The notes below the pieces were generated by a model. That model did no database searches. It was given only the letters and a program-made list of their open reading frames with translations, and was not told where the DNA came from. Of a DNA stretch of 64,000 nt, positions 41,868-52,063 are shown in pieces. The stretch comes from Borreliella chilensis (GTDB lineage: Bacteria > Spirochaetota > Spirochaetia > Borreliales > Borreliaceae): assembly GCA_000808095.1 (NCBI GenBank), contig CP009910.1:682001-746000 (forward strand), given 5' to 3'. How positions within the stretch are numbered: position 1 is the first letter of the stretch; each line of letters begins with the position of its first letter. A program made the translations under genes and the position numbers.

Positions 41868-43131
41868 CAAAAATTTTAGACATAAAAGTGTTTTAGAAAA
41901 AAAACAAGAGATAAAAAGTTTTTTAGGTTTATCTTTTAAAGATTTTTTTTATAATAATGCCAATGAAGATTTTCTTTTAAATATGGTAGAAAATTATATT
42001 GGATATTTATCCGTTCCTATTGGAATTGTAAAAAATTTGAAGATAAATGGCAAATACTATTCTTTGCCTATTGCAACAGAAGAATCTTCTGTTGTTGCTG
42101 CCTTGAATTTTGCATCAAAAATTCTTGAAAATGCTAATTTAAAGTATTCTTTGGGCGAAGTGTTAGGAATTTCTCAAATTTATATAAAGTCTGAAAAAGA
42201 TTTGAGTAAAATTTTTGTTGGTCTTGATAGTAAAATCAAAATTTGGATTGACCCTCTTTTAACTAATATGAATCAAAGAGGGGGTGGATTTAAAAGATTA
42301 TCAACTAAGTATATTAAGGAGCTTGGTGTTCAGAAATTAAATCTTTATTTGGACACCTGTGATGCTATGGGTGCTAATTTGCTAAACTCAATTGCAGAGC
42401 ATGTAGCAAAATGTATTTTTTTGGAGTTTGGATATGAGTGCATTTTAAAAGTTTTAAGCAATGATATTAGCGATTTTACAACTAAAGCTCGCTTTGTTTT
42501 AGATTTTAAGCACTTGTTATCAAATAGAGAGGATTCTTGGAATTTGGCTAAAAAAATTGAAATTATTTCTAGTATAGGCTTTTATGAAGAGGAGCGAGCT
42601 GTTACTAATAATAAAGGCATTATGAATGGAATAACAGGGGTGTGTCTTGCAACTTTAAACGATACAAGAGCTCTTGAAGCCGTTGTTCACAGATTTGCTT
42701 CAAAAAGCGGGAAATATCTTCCCCTTAGTAAATTTTATACTATTGATAATGCTTTGGTTGGAGAAATTGAAATTCCTTTGCAAGTTGGAATTAGAGGTGG
42801 GGTTACATCTTCTAACGAAGCTTCAATTTTAAGTTTTAAAATTATGAATGTGCACAGTAAGAATGAATTTATTGGCATTCTCTCTTGTGTAGGGCTTGCT
42901 AGTAATTTTGCTGCATTAAGAGCTCTTGCATTTGATGGGATTCAAAAAGGGCATATGAGATTACATGTTAATAAAATATTATATCTTTTAAAGACAAAGT
43001 GTAATATTTCTGATTTTGAGAAGGACAAATTATTATTAGAAATGGAAAAAGTGGGTATTTATTCTTTTGAGTTTGCTTTTAAAATTTTAAAGAGAATAAG
43101 GCTAGAGAATGAAAGTGAAGTGCAAAGCTAA
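41857..43131 (+). CDS. HMG-CoA reductase, class II
   Basis: A 424-residue enzyme reducing HMG-CoA to mevalonate. Class II (bacterial) by length and sequence: [16 protein letters not shown], catalytic Glu in [23 protein letters not shown], Asp in LNDTRALEA and a C-terminal His in [15 protein letters not shown] frame extends to 41827, but the ATG at 41857 fits the family start. Overlaps the isomerase gene by 11 bases. Confidence 0.94.
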   Translation: MELSKNFRHKSVLEKKQEIKSFLGLSFKDFFYNNANEDFLLNMVENYIGYLSVPIGIVKNLKINGKYYSLPIATEESSVVAALNFASKILENANLKYSLGEVLGISQIYIKSEKDLSKIFVGLDSKIKIWIDPLLTNMNQRGGGFKRLSTKYIKELGVQKLNLYLDTCDAMGANLLNSIAEHVAKCIFLEFGYECILKVLSNDISDFTTKARFVLDFKHLLSNREDSWNLAKKIEIISSIGFYEEERAVTNNKGIMNGITGVCLATLNDTRALEAVVHRFASKSGKYLPLSKFYTIDNALVGEIEIPLQVGIRGGVTSSNEASILSFKIMNVHSKNEFIGILSCVGLASNFAALRALAFDGIQKGHMRLHVNKILYLLKTKCNISDFEKDKLLLEMEKVGIYSFEFAFKILKRIRLENESEVQS

Positions 43132-44047
43132 TGCAAATTTGGCTTTAATTAAATATTGGGGAAAGAAAGATGTTTTTTTAAATATTCCGGCAACTTCTAG
43201 CTTTGCTGTTAGTATTGATGAATTTTATTCAATAAGTGAGCTTGAACTTTCAAATCAAGATGAAATAATTTTAAATTCAAAGCCTGTTATATTGCAAAAT
43301 AGAGAAAAGTTATTTTTTGATTATGCAAGAAAAATTCTTAACGAACCAAATGTTAGATTTAAAATTAAAAGTGAAAACAATTTTCCAACAGCAGCAGGTC
43401 TTGCAAGTTCAAGTTCAGGTTTTGCTTCTATTGCTGCTTGTATTTTAAAATATTTTAATAAATATTCTTTTAATATTGCGTCGGATCTTGCAAGAGTGGG
43501 CTCAGCTTCTGCAGCAAGGTCTATTTACGGAGGGTTTACTATTTTAAAAGAAGGTTCAAAAGAATCTTTTCAGTTGAGAGATCAATCTTATTTTAATGAT
43601 TTGCGCATAATATTTGCCATAGTTGATACTAATGAAAAAGAATTATCCTCAAGAGTTGCAATGGGTATTTGCAAACAGCAAGGATTTTATTATGATGCTT
43701 GGATTGCTTCTAGTAAACATATTTTTAAAGATGCTTTATATTTTTTTTTAAAAAAAGATTTTATACATTTTGGAGCAAATATTGTAAAAAGTTATCAGAA
43801 TATGTTTGCCTTAATGTTTGCATCTTCTATTTTTTATTTTAAAAGTAGTACAATAGATTTAATTAAATATGCTGCTAATTTGAGAAGTGAGGGAATTTTT
43901 GTGTTTGAAACAATGGATGCAGGTCCGCAGGTAAAGTTTCTTTGTTTAGAAGAAAATTTAAATGCCATTTTAAAAGGACTTAAGCAGAATTTTGCTGATA
44001 TTAATTTTATTGTTTCAAAGGTTGGATGTGGCTTAGAATGGATTTGA
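43109..44047 (+). CDS. mvaD: Diphosphomevalonate decarboxylase
   Basis: A 312-residue GHMP-family enzyme making isopentenyl diphosphate from mevalonate diphosphate with [17 protein letters not shown] at the N terminus, the ATP loop AAGLASSSSGFAS, ARSIYGGF and ETMDAGPQVKFL are the diagnostic blocks. Overlaps the reductase gene by 23 bases and the next kinase by about 10. Confidence 0.95.
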   Translation: MKVKCKANANLALIKYWGKKDVFLNIPATSSFAVSIDEFYSISELELSNQDEIILNSKPVILQNREKLFFDYARKILNEPNVRFKIKSENNFPTAAGLASSSSGFASIAACILKYFNKYSFNIASDLARVGSASAARSIYGGFTILKEGSKESFQLRDQSYFNDLRIIFAIVDTNEKELSSRVAMGICKQQGFYYDAWIASSKHIFKDALYFFLKKDFIHFGANIVKSYQNMFALMFASSIFYFKSSTIDLIKYAANLRSEGIFVFETMDAGPQVKFLCLEENLNAILKGLKQNFADINFIVSKVGCGLEWI

Positions 44048-44997
44048 TTAGTTTTTCTGTACCTGGAAACTTGCTTTTAATGGGGGAATATACTATCTTG
44101 GAGGAAAAGGGATTGGGATTAGCAATTGCCATCAACAAGAGAGCATTTTTTTCATTTAAAAAGAGCGATTCTTGGCGTTTTTTTAGCAAAAAGAAAGAGA
44201 TAGACGATTTTTCTTTAATAGAGAATAAAAATGATTTTGTTTTTAAAATGTTTGCTTACTTAAATCAAAATTATTTTTTTAATTTAGAAAGTTTTTCATA
44301 TGATGTTTATATTGATACAAGCAATTTTTTCTTTAATGATGGTATTAAAAAGGGATTTGGGTCAAGTGCTGTTGTTGCTATTGGCATAGTATGTGGACTT
44401 TTTTTAATTTCTAATGCTACTAATGTTGTTGAAAAAGATAAAATTTTTAGATATTGTTTAGAAGCTTACAGGCATTCTCAAGGGGGAATAGGCAGTGGGT
44501 ATGATATTGCTACCAGTATTTTTGGGGGTGTTGTTAAGTTTGAAGGTGGTTTTACTCCTAAGTACAGACGGTTAGATGCTGTAGAATTTAATGATTTTTA
44601 TTTGATGCAGGGTTTACAAGCAGTTAAAACCACTACTTCTATTTGTGAGTACAATAAACACAGAGATTCTATTTTAGATTTTATATTTAAATGCAATTTG
44701 GAGATGAAAAAACTTGTTTTAAGTATTGGTAGTTCTAAATCTGTATTAATTGCTAGTTTAAAAAGGGCTAAAGAATTAGGATTGGCAATTGGAGAGGCAA
44801 TAGGAGTTTCTGCGGCTTTGCCCTCAAGTCTTGAGCATCTTCAGGATAAATGTGATTTGATTAAGGCTTTGGGAGCTGGAAATGAAACGTTTTTAGTTTA
44901 CAGGCCCAATATTAGAGCTTTTGATTTGTCAAAGATTATTCCAATCGTTTTAGAGCATGAAAGCATTAAATTTGAAAGCATAAAATGTCAAGGATAA
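44038..44997 (+). CDS. Phosphomevalonate kinase
   Basis: A 319-residue GHMP kinase adding the second phosphate to mevalonate phosphate. SFSVPGNLLLMGEYTILE is the N-terminal substrate motif, GFGSSAVVAIG the ATP loop, SQGGIGSGYDIATSIFGG the middle block, and LGAGNETFLVY replaces the usual GAGGGDC-type loop near the end. The ATG at 44038 is chosen over one at 44026 from the family start. Assignment as the second kinase rests on sequence type and operon order. Confidence 0.9.
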   Translation: MDLISFSVPGNLLLMGEYTILEEKGLGLAIAINKRAFFSFKKSDSWRFFSKKKEIDDFSLIENKNDFVFKMFAYLNQNYFFNLESFSYDVYIDTSNFFFNDGIKKGFGSSAVVAIGIVCGLFLISNATNVVEKDKIFRYCLEAYRHSQGGIGSGYDIATSIFGGVVKFEGGFTPKYRRLDAVEFNDFYLMQGLQAVKTTTSICEYNKHRDSILDFIFKCNLEMKKLVLSIGSSKSVLIASLKRAKELGLAIGEAIGVSAALPSSLEHLQDKCDLIKALGAGNETFLVYRPNIRAFDLSKIIPIVLEHESIKFESIKCQG

Positions 44998-45878
44998 GAA
45001 AGCCCTCTAAAATATTATTTCTGGGAGAACATAGCGCTGTTTACGGATTTCCAGTCATTGGAGCTACAGTCCCGATTTATATGGACCTGGTTTACAAGTT
45101 GTCTAAAGATTGGAAATATTTAGGAAAACCCAGTATAAGATTAAATAGCTTGATAAGCTTTATTGTTTCAAATTACAATAAAGTTAATCCAATCGAGTTT
45201 ACTGTAATTTCTGAAATTCCTATTGGGGTTGGTCTTGGTTCTTCAGCCAGTCTTAGTTTGTGTTTTGCAGAATATATTACAAATCATTTTGAATATAAAG
45301 ATTGTAATAAAATTTTGTTGGCAAATCAAATCGAAGACATTTTTCATGGCAAATCTTCTGGGATGGATATTGGGTTAATTGAGCTTGGTGGAACTTTTTA
45401 TTTGGAGAAAAAAGAAGGTGTTTTAAATTTTAAAAAAGTGGGAAATTCTAGTTTTTATTTTTTAGTAGGAGCAATAAAAAGAGATTTTACAACTAAAGAG
45501 ATAGTTGTAAATTTGAAAAAACGGGTTTTAGCCAATCCCGATTTATTTGTTTTTATTAAAAAACTTGGTTCTGCTGTAAATAATGCTTCTGTTTTTTTCC
45601 AGAATAATGATGTATATTCTTTAGCTAATGAAATGAATTTTGCGCATTACTGTTTAAAATGCTTGGGGTTGTCTAACGATACTCTTGATTGGTTGATACG
45701 TAAAGGACTAAAATTGGGTGCTCTTTCTGGCAAATTAAGTGGCTCTGGTAAAGGGGGAGCATTTATTTTCCTTTTTGAAAGTCAGCAAAAGGCTAATTTA
45801 GTTAAAATAGAATTAAATAATATACTTAAGAATTCTAGAATAGATTTGGCTTTGGAGTTAAAATTAATTAAAGCTTAG
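44985..45878 (+). CDS. mvk: Mevalonate kinase
   Basis: A 297-residue GHMP kinase phosphorylating mevalonate. KILFLGEHSAVYGFPVIGA is the N-terminal motif, PIGVGLGSSASLSL the ATP loop, GKSSGMDIG carries the catalytic Asp, and KLSGSGKGGAFIFLF the C-terminal loop. Last gene of the mevalonate operon, overlapping the previous by 13 bases; it ends eight bases from a tRNA gene on the other strand. Confidence 0.93.
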   Translation: MSRIRKPSKILFLGEHSAVYGFPVIGATVPIYMDLVYKLSKDWKYLGKPSIRLNSLISFIVSNYNKVNPIEFTVISEIPIGVGLGSSASLSLCFAEYITNHFEYKDCNKILLANQIEDIFHGKSSGMDIGLIELGGTFYLEKKEGVLNFKKVGNSSFYFLVGAIKRDFTTKEIVVNLKKRVLANPDLFVFIKKLGSAVNNASVFFQNNDVYSLANEMNFAHYCLKCLGLSNDTLDWLIRKGLKLGALSGKLSGSGKGGAFIFLFESQQKANLVKIELNNILKNSRIDLALELKLIKA

Positions 45879-45886
45879 GGTATTTT

Positions 45887-45960
45887 TGGGCCCAGAGAGA
45901 TTCGAACTCCCGACATCCTGCTTGTAAGGCAGGCGCTCTGACCAACTGAGCTATGAGCCC
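45887..45960 (-). tRNA. tRNA-Val (anticodon TAC)
   Basis: Read on the minus strand it folds as a 74-base cloverleaf: acceptor GGGCTCA with TGGGCCC, anticodon stem CCTGC/GCAGG around CTTACAA (anticodon TAC), T-arm GGGAGTTCGAATCTCTC (stem with a mid G-U type pair). The discriminator is A and CCA is not encoded, so it must be added afterwards. Confidence 0.95.
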
Positions 45961-46001
45961 TTTTCACTACTAAGTAGTATACAGTATAAGTTTTAGTAGT
46001 G

Positions 46002-46469
46002 TCAATTCTTCTCTTTTCTTTTTCCAAAAAGAACCACAAATATATTTATATTGGTATTTGTTTTTAATCTATAGCCACCTATTCTATTGGTATCTGTATT
46101 AATAAGAGCTTCTTTGTGACTTGGGCTGTTAAGCCATGCATTGACTACGTTGTTAAGTTCGATTCCTGATGCTAGTATCTCTCTTGTTAAATTAAAGGAT
46201 TTGTCATATTTGTGTATTCTTTGCATTGGAGTTGTTCCAAAAAGGGTGTGGGTGAGTGTGTTATTTTCACCTAGTTTGATTGCATATTCTTTTGCAACTT
46301 TTTCAAGAGTATCATCTATTTCTAAATGGTTTAGATTTAAATTCTTTCTCAATTCATCAATTTCTGAATATAGGATTTTCACATCTTCTTTTGTATCTAC
46401 TGGGTGTATTGTATTTAAATTGCATGCTTGAGACAATAATAGTGCAAAAATAAAAATCAATTTTTTCAT
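46002..46469 (-). CDS. CAP/SCP-domain lipoprotein candidate
   Basis: A 155-residue exported protein with signal KKLIFIFALLLSQAC; the Cys at the end could be a relaxed spirochaete lipobox. The mature part is a CAP (SCP/PR1-like) domain: LEKVAKEYAIKLGENNTLTHT, then AWLNSPSHKEALINTDTNRIGGY. Bacterial CAP proteins have no agreed biochemical role. AAAAGGAT precedes the ATG. Divergent from the napA gene. Confidence 0.88.
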   Translation of the reverse strand: MKKLIFIFALLLSQACNLNTIHPVDTKEDVKILYSEIDELRKNLNLNHLEIDDTLEKVAKEYAIKLGENNTLTHTLFGTTPMQRIHKYDKSFNLTREILASGIELNNVVNAWLNSPSHKEALINTDTNRIGGYRLKTNTNINIFVVLFGKRKEKN

Positions 46470-46525
46470 TAAAGATCCTTTTTATTTATTGTGGTATTAA
46501 AACTATAATTATACCGCATTATGTA

Positions 46526-46540
46526 TTATAATGATTATAT
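46526..46540 (+). promoter_or_regulatory. Per-box-like palindrome before napA
   Basis: TTATAATGATTATAT matches 14 of 15 positions of the Bacillus PerR box (TTATAATnATTATAA). It sits just upstream of the ribosome site of the Dps gene. BosR, a PerR-family protein encoded at 1375-1902, is the obvious candidate to bind it. Confidence 0.6.
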
Positions 46541-46553
46541 CAAGGGGATAGTG

Positions 46554-47084
46554 ATGGAAAAATATTTGAATTATATAAAAAAGGATGATTTAGAAAAAAT
46601 ACACTTTAAGTTGCAAGAGCTTCTAGCAAGTTTGCATATTTTTTATTCTAATTTAAGAGGTATCCATTGGAATATAAAAGATATCAATTTTTTTGTTATT
46701 CATGAAAAAACCCAAAACCTTTATGAATATATTGAAAAGATTATTGATATTGTTGCAGAGCGTTCAAGAATGCTTGGATATGATTCTGAATTTAGATATT
46801 CTGAGTTTATGAAAAAATCCTTTATTAAGGAGCTTGATGTTGAATCAACTTCTAATTTTTTACTTTCAATGAAAAGTATTGTTTGCAGTCTTACTGGAAT
46901 TTTGAAAAATATTTTTGAAATGAGAAAATTAATTGATATTGCTTGTGATTATGGTACTGCTAATATTATGGACGACATTATGAGTGATCTTGAAAAGCAT
47001 TTGTGGATGCATAAAGCATTGCTTGAAAATTGTGACTGTCCTTGTCATGATGGGCACAAATGTTGTGAGGATGATATAAAATAA
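46554..47084 (+). CDS. napA: NapA/BicA, Dps-family protein with cysteine-rich tail
   Basis: A 176-residue Dps/miniferritin forming a 12-subunit cage. The ligand region [20 protein letters not shown] and [10 protein letters not shown] are the family motifs. The C-terminal tail holds Cys160, 162, 164, 170, 171 and His165, 168 in [12 protein letters not shown], which looks like a soft-metal (copper) site and is absent from ordinary Dps. The ATG at 46554 follows AAGGGG; a longer frame from 46521 would run through the Per-like box. Role: oxidative and metal stress, survival in ticks. Confidence 0.95.
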   Translation: MEKYLNYIKKDDLEKIHFKLQELLASLHIFYSNLRGIHWNIKDINFFVIHEKTQNLYEYIEKIIDIVAERSRMLGYDSEFRYSEFMKKSFIKELDVESTSNFLLSMKSIVCSLTGILKNIFEMRKLIDIACDYGTANIMDDIMSDLEKHLWMHKALLENCDCPCHDGHKCCEDDIK

Positions 47085-47160
47085 CAACTTTATAAAGGGT
47101 TTAGCTTGTTTAATGGTTGGTTTATCTATATTAAATCCGTAGTTGTGTGTTGGGGGTTTT

Positions 47161-49170
47161 ATGGGTATTAGGAATATTGGAATTATGGCTCATATCGATG
47201 CTGGCAAAACCACTACTACAGAGAGAATTATTTATTATACCGGTAAGAGTCATAAAATGGGGGATGTGGATTCTGGAAACACTGTTACAGATTGGATGCC
47301 TCAAGAGCAAGAGAGGGGAATTACGATTAGTTCGGCTGCTATTACTTGTTATTGGAAGGATTGTCAAATAAACATTATTGATACTCCAGGGCATGTTGAT
47401 TTCACAGCGGAGGTTGAGAGATCTCTTAGAGTTCTTGATGGTGGTGTTGTTATTTTTAGTGCTGTTGATGGGATTCAGGCTCAAACAGAAACTGTGTGGA
47501 GACAGGCAGAAAAATATGAAATTCCACGACTTGCTTATGTTAATAAAATGGATAGACTAGGAGCTAATTTTTTTAAGGTTGTAGGAGATATTGAAAATAA
47601 GTTTAAAACCATTCCTTTAGTTTTGCAAATTCCAATTGGGAATGAAGGCAATTTTGAAGGAGTGGTTGATATTATTTTGAATAAAGAGCTTCATTTTGAA
47701 ATGGAAAATGGAGTTCCAAAATTAACTTATAGTCAAATTAGAGAAGAATTTGTTGAAAAAACAATGTTTTTTAAGAGAAAATTAATAGACACTCTTAGTC
47801 AATTTAGTGAAGAAATTACCGAATTATTTCTTGAAGATAAAGAGATAGGTTTAGATGTTATTAAAAGTGAGATTAGAAGGGGTACTATTTCTAGATTTAT
47901 TGTTCCTGTTTTAATGGGAACTAGTTTGAAAAATATTGGAATAGAACCTTTGATTGATTCAATTGTAGATTACTTGCCAAGTCCTTTTGAAAAAAGCTTT
48001 AATGCTTTTTCTTTGGATGAAAATAAAAAAATTTTAATTAATCCTAATGAGAATAAAAAGTTATCAGCGCTTGTTTTTAAAGTTCAATATTCAAGTGTAA
48101 TTGCTGCGCATCTTTATTTTGTTAGAGTTTATTCTGGCGAGATTAATTCTAGTCAAAAAATTATGAATGCTTCAAATGGTAAGCGTGAAAGATTTACAAG
48201 AATTTTTAGAGTTTTTTCAAATAAAAATGAACAAATAGATTTTGTAAAAACAGGCGATATTGGTGCTGTTTTAGGATTAAAGTTTTCAGTTACAGGAGAC
48301 ACTCTTGTTGAAGAAAATAATAATGTTTTGCTTGAATCTGTAGTGTTTCCAGAGCCAGTTGTTTTAATGTCTGTTGAACCTGAAAGATCATCAGATGAGC
48401 TTAGCTTAAAGGAAGCTTTTGAAATAATAGCTAAAGAAGATCCCACTTTTAGTTATTCTGAGAGCAAAGAAACAGGACAACTACTTATATCTGGAATGGG
48501 TGAATTACATCTTGAGATTATTTTGACAAGAATTAAAGATGAATTTAATCTTAATGTTCATACTGGAAAACCTCAGGTGAGTTACAGAGAGAGTGCAGGT
48601 AAAATTGTAAAAGAAATTTTCGAGTTTAACAATATTTTTGCCAGCAAAAATATTAATTTTAAGATTGGAATTGTTATTAAACCTTTATCTCGGGGCGAGG
48701 GGAATAAAGTTAATTTTGAATGTGATATTGATTCTTCAATTAAGTCTGCAATATTGAAGGGAATTACAACCGCATTTGTAAGTGGAGTTCTTGGGTATCC
48801 TATTATTGATATTAGTGTTAGTATTTTTTCTATGGCTTGTGAGACCAGTAAAATTAGTGAGGGTGCTTTTGAATCAATTTCAGGATTTGCTTTTCATAGT
48901 ATTTTTCAAAAATCAGAGCCAATTAAGCTTGAACCAATAATGTTGTTAGAGATTAGAACGCCTATTGAGCATACAGGAGAAATTATTTCTACATTAAATG
49001 TTATAGGGGGAATTATTCATTCAGTTAACAATATTGAAGAGTATGATTTAATAAAATCAGAGGCTGCTTTTGAGAAGCTTTTTGGATATACTTCTATTTT
49101 AAGAAGCTCTACTAAAGGAAGGGGTAGTTTTACTATGGAATTTTCTTATTTTAAAGAAAAATTAAGTTGA
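47161..49170 (+). CDS. fusA2: Elongation factor G paralogue EF-G2
   Basis: A 669-residue translational GTPase. G1 [11 protein letters not shown]3 [10 protein letters not shown]4 NKMD, then domains II-V. It is shorter than typical EF-G (about 690-700). Spirochaetes carry two EF-Gs; as I recall, the Borrelia EF-G2 has been reported to act in ribosome recycling rather than translocation. The ATG at 47161 follows GGGGG; an upstream start at 47143 lacks a site. Confidence 0.94.
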   Translation: MGIRNIGIMAHIDAGKTTTTERIIYYTGKSHKMGDVDSGNTVTDWMPQEQERGITISSAAITCYWKDCQINIIDTPGHVDFTAEVERSLRVLDGGVVIFSAVDGIQAQTETVWRQAEKYEIPRLAYVNKMDRLGANFFKVVGDIENKFKTIPLVLQIPIGNEGNFEGVVDIILNKELHFEMENGVPKLTYSQIREEFVEKTMFFKRKLIDTLSQFSEEITELFLEDKEIGLDVIKSEIRRGTISRFIVPVLMGTSLKNIGIEPLIDSIVDYLPSPFEKSFNAFSLDENKKILINPNENKKLSALVFKVQYSSVIAAHLYFVRVYSGEINSSQKIMNASNGKRERFTRIFRVFSNKNEQIDFVKTGDIGAVLGLKFSVTGDTLVEENNNVLLESVVFPEPVVLMSVEPERSSDELSLKEAFEIIAKEDPTFSYSESKETGQLLISGMGELHLEIILTRIKDEFNLNVHTGKPQVSYRESAGKIVKEIFEFNNIFASKNINFKIGIVIKPLSRGEGNKVNFECDIDSSIKSAILKGITTAFVSGVLGYPIIDISVSIFSMACETSKISEGAFESISGFAFHSIFQKSEPIKLEPIMLLEIRTPIEHTGEIISTLNVIGGIIHSVNNIEEYDLIKSEAAFEKLFGYTSILRSSTKGRGSFTMEFSYFKEKLS

Positions 49171-49186
49171 AGTTGCTGGGTTTTAA

Positions 49187-49220
49187 AGCAAAATAGTTTT
49201 TCTTGTTTTTGCTATTTTTT
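49187..49220 (+). terminator. Probable terminator after fusA2
   Basis: Stem AGCAAAA (49187-49193) with TTTTGCT (49207-49213), then A and a run of six T. Modest stem, but well placed 17 bases after the fusA2 stop. Confidence 0.5.
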
Positions 49221-49445
49221 AAATCTAATTAATTTTTATCTATGAGTTTTATATAAAATTGATTTTATTTCTTTTTTGTTAAGCTGTTATTTTTTAATAG
49301 TTTATGAATATAACTTTATGATGTAAAATATTTTTATCCTTTAAAAAGCATTCTTGTCTTTTAGGAATTGATAGAATATTATATCAGTTTTTTGATATTA
49401 TATTTTATAATATTTTTTTATTTTAAAAAATAAAGGAGGTGTATT

Positions 49446-50654
49446 GTGCAAGGTGAAAATATGGTTTCAATTAGAGGTGGAAATAGAAGAAAAATTCTTC
49501 TTAGCTTGAAAAATATGCAATATTCAAGAACAGACTTAGCGCGTAAGTTAACCTTAACAAATGCTGCGGTTACTATCTTAACTAATCAAATGATAAAGGA
49601 AAATCTTTTGATAGAGGTTGGTTCTAGAGTGCCTGATATAAAAAAACATGGACGAAAAGAAATACTTCTTGATATTAATAAAGATTATGCATATTCGATG
49701 GGAGTTATTATTTCTAGCAATTATTTTCAAATAGGTATTGCTAATCTTAAGTGTGAGGTTTTAATAAGTGAGACTCATTCTTTTGAACCCCCAGTTAGTG
49801 CTTATGATATTTTAGAAAAAATAAAAGATCATATGATAGAAATTATTTGGAAACATAATTTCTCAAGAGATAGGTTTATTGGTGTAGGTTTTAGTATTAC
49901 AGGGTTAATAAAGGATAAAGAGTCAGGGGTTGTTAATGACAGTTATGGAGTATGGATTGAAAAAGATGTCCCTGTTAAGAGAATACTTGAAGAGTATTTT
50001 TCTCTTACAGTTTATCTTGAGAGTTATGTTAAAAATTTATCTCTTGCTGAATTTATGGGTAAAAATATAGATAATATTATGTTTTTTGATTACACAGATA
50101 CTGCCGAGCTTTCTATTTGGTCAGGTGGCAATGTTTATCCTGGGTTTAATAATAAGTCGGGTATGGTTAGTCACATGATAATTGATTATGAAGGAGAAAA
50201 AAATTGTCCAACTTGTGGTAATAAAGGTTGTGTTAATATGTTGATATCTAATTTTGCTTTGCAGAGATTGATTTCAAAAGAGTTTATGAATGGTGAGATT
50301 CCTGAGCTTTATGAAAAGTATGAGGGTAGATTGAAAAAGGTTACAATATATGATGTTTTTTCTCTTTATGAAAAATATGACTTTATAAATAAAATTATGG
50401 AAGATACGGTTAAGTATTTGGCAATAATTATTATAAATATTCAAAGAATGCTTGACTTTAATTATTTGGTACTCTATGGTCAAAGTTTCAAATTGAAAGC
50501 TTTTTTTGATTTGTTAAAAGAAGAGATTAAAAAGCGAAATAAAGAGAATATAGTATTAAAGCTTAGTTCGTTAGATACTGAAGTTTCTGTTGTTGGACCC
50601 GCTTCTAGTGTTATTTTTAATAAATTTTATTTGACAGGAGGAGATATTGATTAA
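49446..50654 (+). CDS. ROK-family transcriptional regulator (NagC/XylR type)
   Basis: A 402-residue sugar-responsive repressor-type protein. N-terminal helix-turn-helix (about 18-55: TRTDLARKLTLTNAAVTILTNQM in part), then a ROK domain with the zinc motif CPTCGNKGCVN (residues about 256-266). The family's AGEIGH block is altered to SGMVSHM. GTG start, five bases after a full AAAGGAGGT. It has a 275-base leader region with no gene. Target and sugar are unknown. Confidence 0.88.
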   Translation: MQGENMVSIRGGNRRKILLSLKNMQYSRTDLARKLTLTNAAVTILTNQMIKENLLIEVGSRVPDIKKHGRKEILLDINKDYAYSMGVIISSNYFQIGIANLKCEVLISETHSFEPPVSAYDILEKIKDHMIEIIWKHNFSRDRFIGVGFSITGLIKDKESGVVNDSYGVWIEKDVPVKRILEEYFSLTVYLESYVKNLSLAEFMGKNIDNIMFFDYTDTAELSIWSGGNVYPGFNNKSGMVSHMIIDYEGEKNCPTCGNKGCVNMLISNFALQRLISKEFMNGEIPELYEKYEGRLKKVTIYDVFSLYEKYDFINKIMEDTVKYLAIIIINIQRMLDFNYLVLYGQSFKLKAFFDLLKEEIKKRNKENIVLKLSSLDTEVSVVGPASSVIFNKFYLTGGDID

Positions 50655-50716
50655 TATTGCCTTTTTTTGTATCTTATATTTGATAAGATTATTTTTGAGA
50701 ATAAAGGTTGTTTTTA

Positions 50717-52051
50717 ATGCTTGAAAATTTGGGGTCGAATTTTAAAAATTTTATAAACTATCTTTCTGGAAAATCTACAATAAATGACAAAAACATTGCA
50801 GAGGCTATTGAGATTATTAAAAGTTCTTTAGTTGATGCTGATGTTAACTTAAGAGTTGTAAGACGGTTTTTAAATTCCATAGTTGAAGAATCCAGAGGAT
50901 TAAAAGTTTTAAGAGGTGTTGATCCTAAATCTCAGTTTATTAAAATTGTCAATGATAATCTTGTTAAGTTTTTGGGGGGCAAAAATTATGAGCTTAGCTT
51001 GCATCCTATTAATAAACAATCTTATATCCTTATGCTTGGGCTTCAGGGTTCTGGCAAAACTACAACGTGTGCTAAGCTTTCTTTAAGGCTTAAAAGAGAA
51101 AATAGAAAGGTGCTTCTTGTAGCTGCTGACACATTTAGAGCAGCTGCTGTAGAGCAGTTGAAAATATTGGGTGGTCAAATAGGTGTTCCAGTATTTTCAC
51201 TTGAAGGTGAAAGGGATCCTATTAAAATTGTTAAAGCAGCTATGAGGTTTGCTAAATCTGAGTTTTTTGATTCTGTAATAGTTGATACTAGAGGACGACT
51301 TGAAGTTGAATCTTTGTTGATTGAAGAGATAAAAAGAATCAAGGATATTTTGCAACCCTCAGAAACCATTTTAGTTGTAGATTCTATGATGGGGCAAGTT
51401 GCGGTAAATATTGCTAAGGAATTTAATGAAAATGTTGGTCTTACTGGTGCAATATTTTCTAAGCTTGATTCAGATACTAGAGGAGGTGCTATACTCTCAT
51501 TCAAGAGTATTTGTGCAGTTCCTATTAAATTTATTGGGGTTGGAGAAAAGATTGAAGATCTTGATTCCTTTTATCCAGAAAGAATTGCTTCTAGAATTCT
51601 TGGCATGGGGGATGTTGTTAGTCTTGTAGAGAAGATGCAAAGTGTTGTTGACAAGGAAGAGGCTATTAAGCTTGAAGAGAAAATCAGTAAAGCTAGTTTA
51701 AATTTTGAAGACTATCTAAGTCAATTTAGACGTATGAGGCAAGTGGGAGGGATTGCTAATTTTTTAAGTTTTTTACCAGGTGCTTCAAAGTCAATATTGA
51801 ATAGTAGCAATTTAGATGAAGAAAGTTTTAACAAAGAAGAAGCTATTATTCTTTCTATGACTAAAAAAGAAAGGATAAATCCGGTGATTTTGAACAGTCC
51901 TTCAAGAAAAAAAAGAATAGCTTTGGGAAGTGGAACAACTGTTTTTGATGTTAATAAACTCATAAAAAAGTTTAGTCAAACAATTTTGATTATGAAAAAA
52001 ATGAAAAATAAAGATTTTCAAAATAAGATTGCATCCCTTTTGGGAAAATAA
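50717..52051 (+). CDS. ffh: Signal recognition particle protein Ffh
   Basis: A 444-residue GTPase of the SRP. N domain, then G domain with G1 GLQGSGKTTTCAKL, RAAAVEQLK, and G4-type FSKLDSDTRGGA; the Met-rich M domain is present from about residue 300, with SMTKKERINP and RIALGSGT. The G3 motif, DTAGR in nearly all Ffh, reads DTRGR here (190-194). ATG at 50717 follows AAAGG by nine bases. First gene of the ffh-rpsP-khpA-rimM-trmD-rplS cluster. Confidence 0.96.
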   Translation: MLENLGSNFKNFINYLSGKSTINDKNIAEAIEIIKSSLVDADVNLRVVRRFLNSIVEESRGLKVLRGVDPKSQFIKIVNDNLVKFLGGKNYELSLHPINKQSYILMLGLQGSGKTTTCAKLSLRLKRENRKVLLVAADTFRAAAVEQLKILGGQIGVPVFSLEGERDPIKIVKAAMRFAKSEFFDSVIVDTRGRLEVESLLIEEIKRIKDILQPSETILVVDSMMGQVAVNIAKEFNENVGLTGAIFSKLDSDTRGGAILSFKSICAVPIKFIGVGEKIEDLDSFYPERIASRILGMGDVVSLVEKMQSVVDKEEAIKLEEKISKASLNFEDYLSQFRRMRQVGGIANFLSFLPGASKSILNSSNLDEESFNKEEAIILSMTKKERINPVILNSPSRKKRIALGSGTTVFDVNKLIKKFSQTILIMKKMKNKDFQNKIASLLGK

Positions 52052-52063
52052 GGAGGAATAAAT

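Noticed and set aside
47131..47484. 117-codon leftward frame over the start of fusA2
   Set aside because: Antisense to the conserved GTPase domain of EF-G2.
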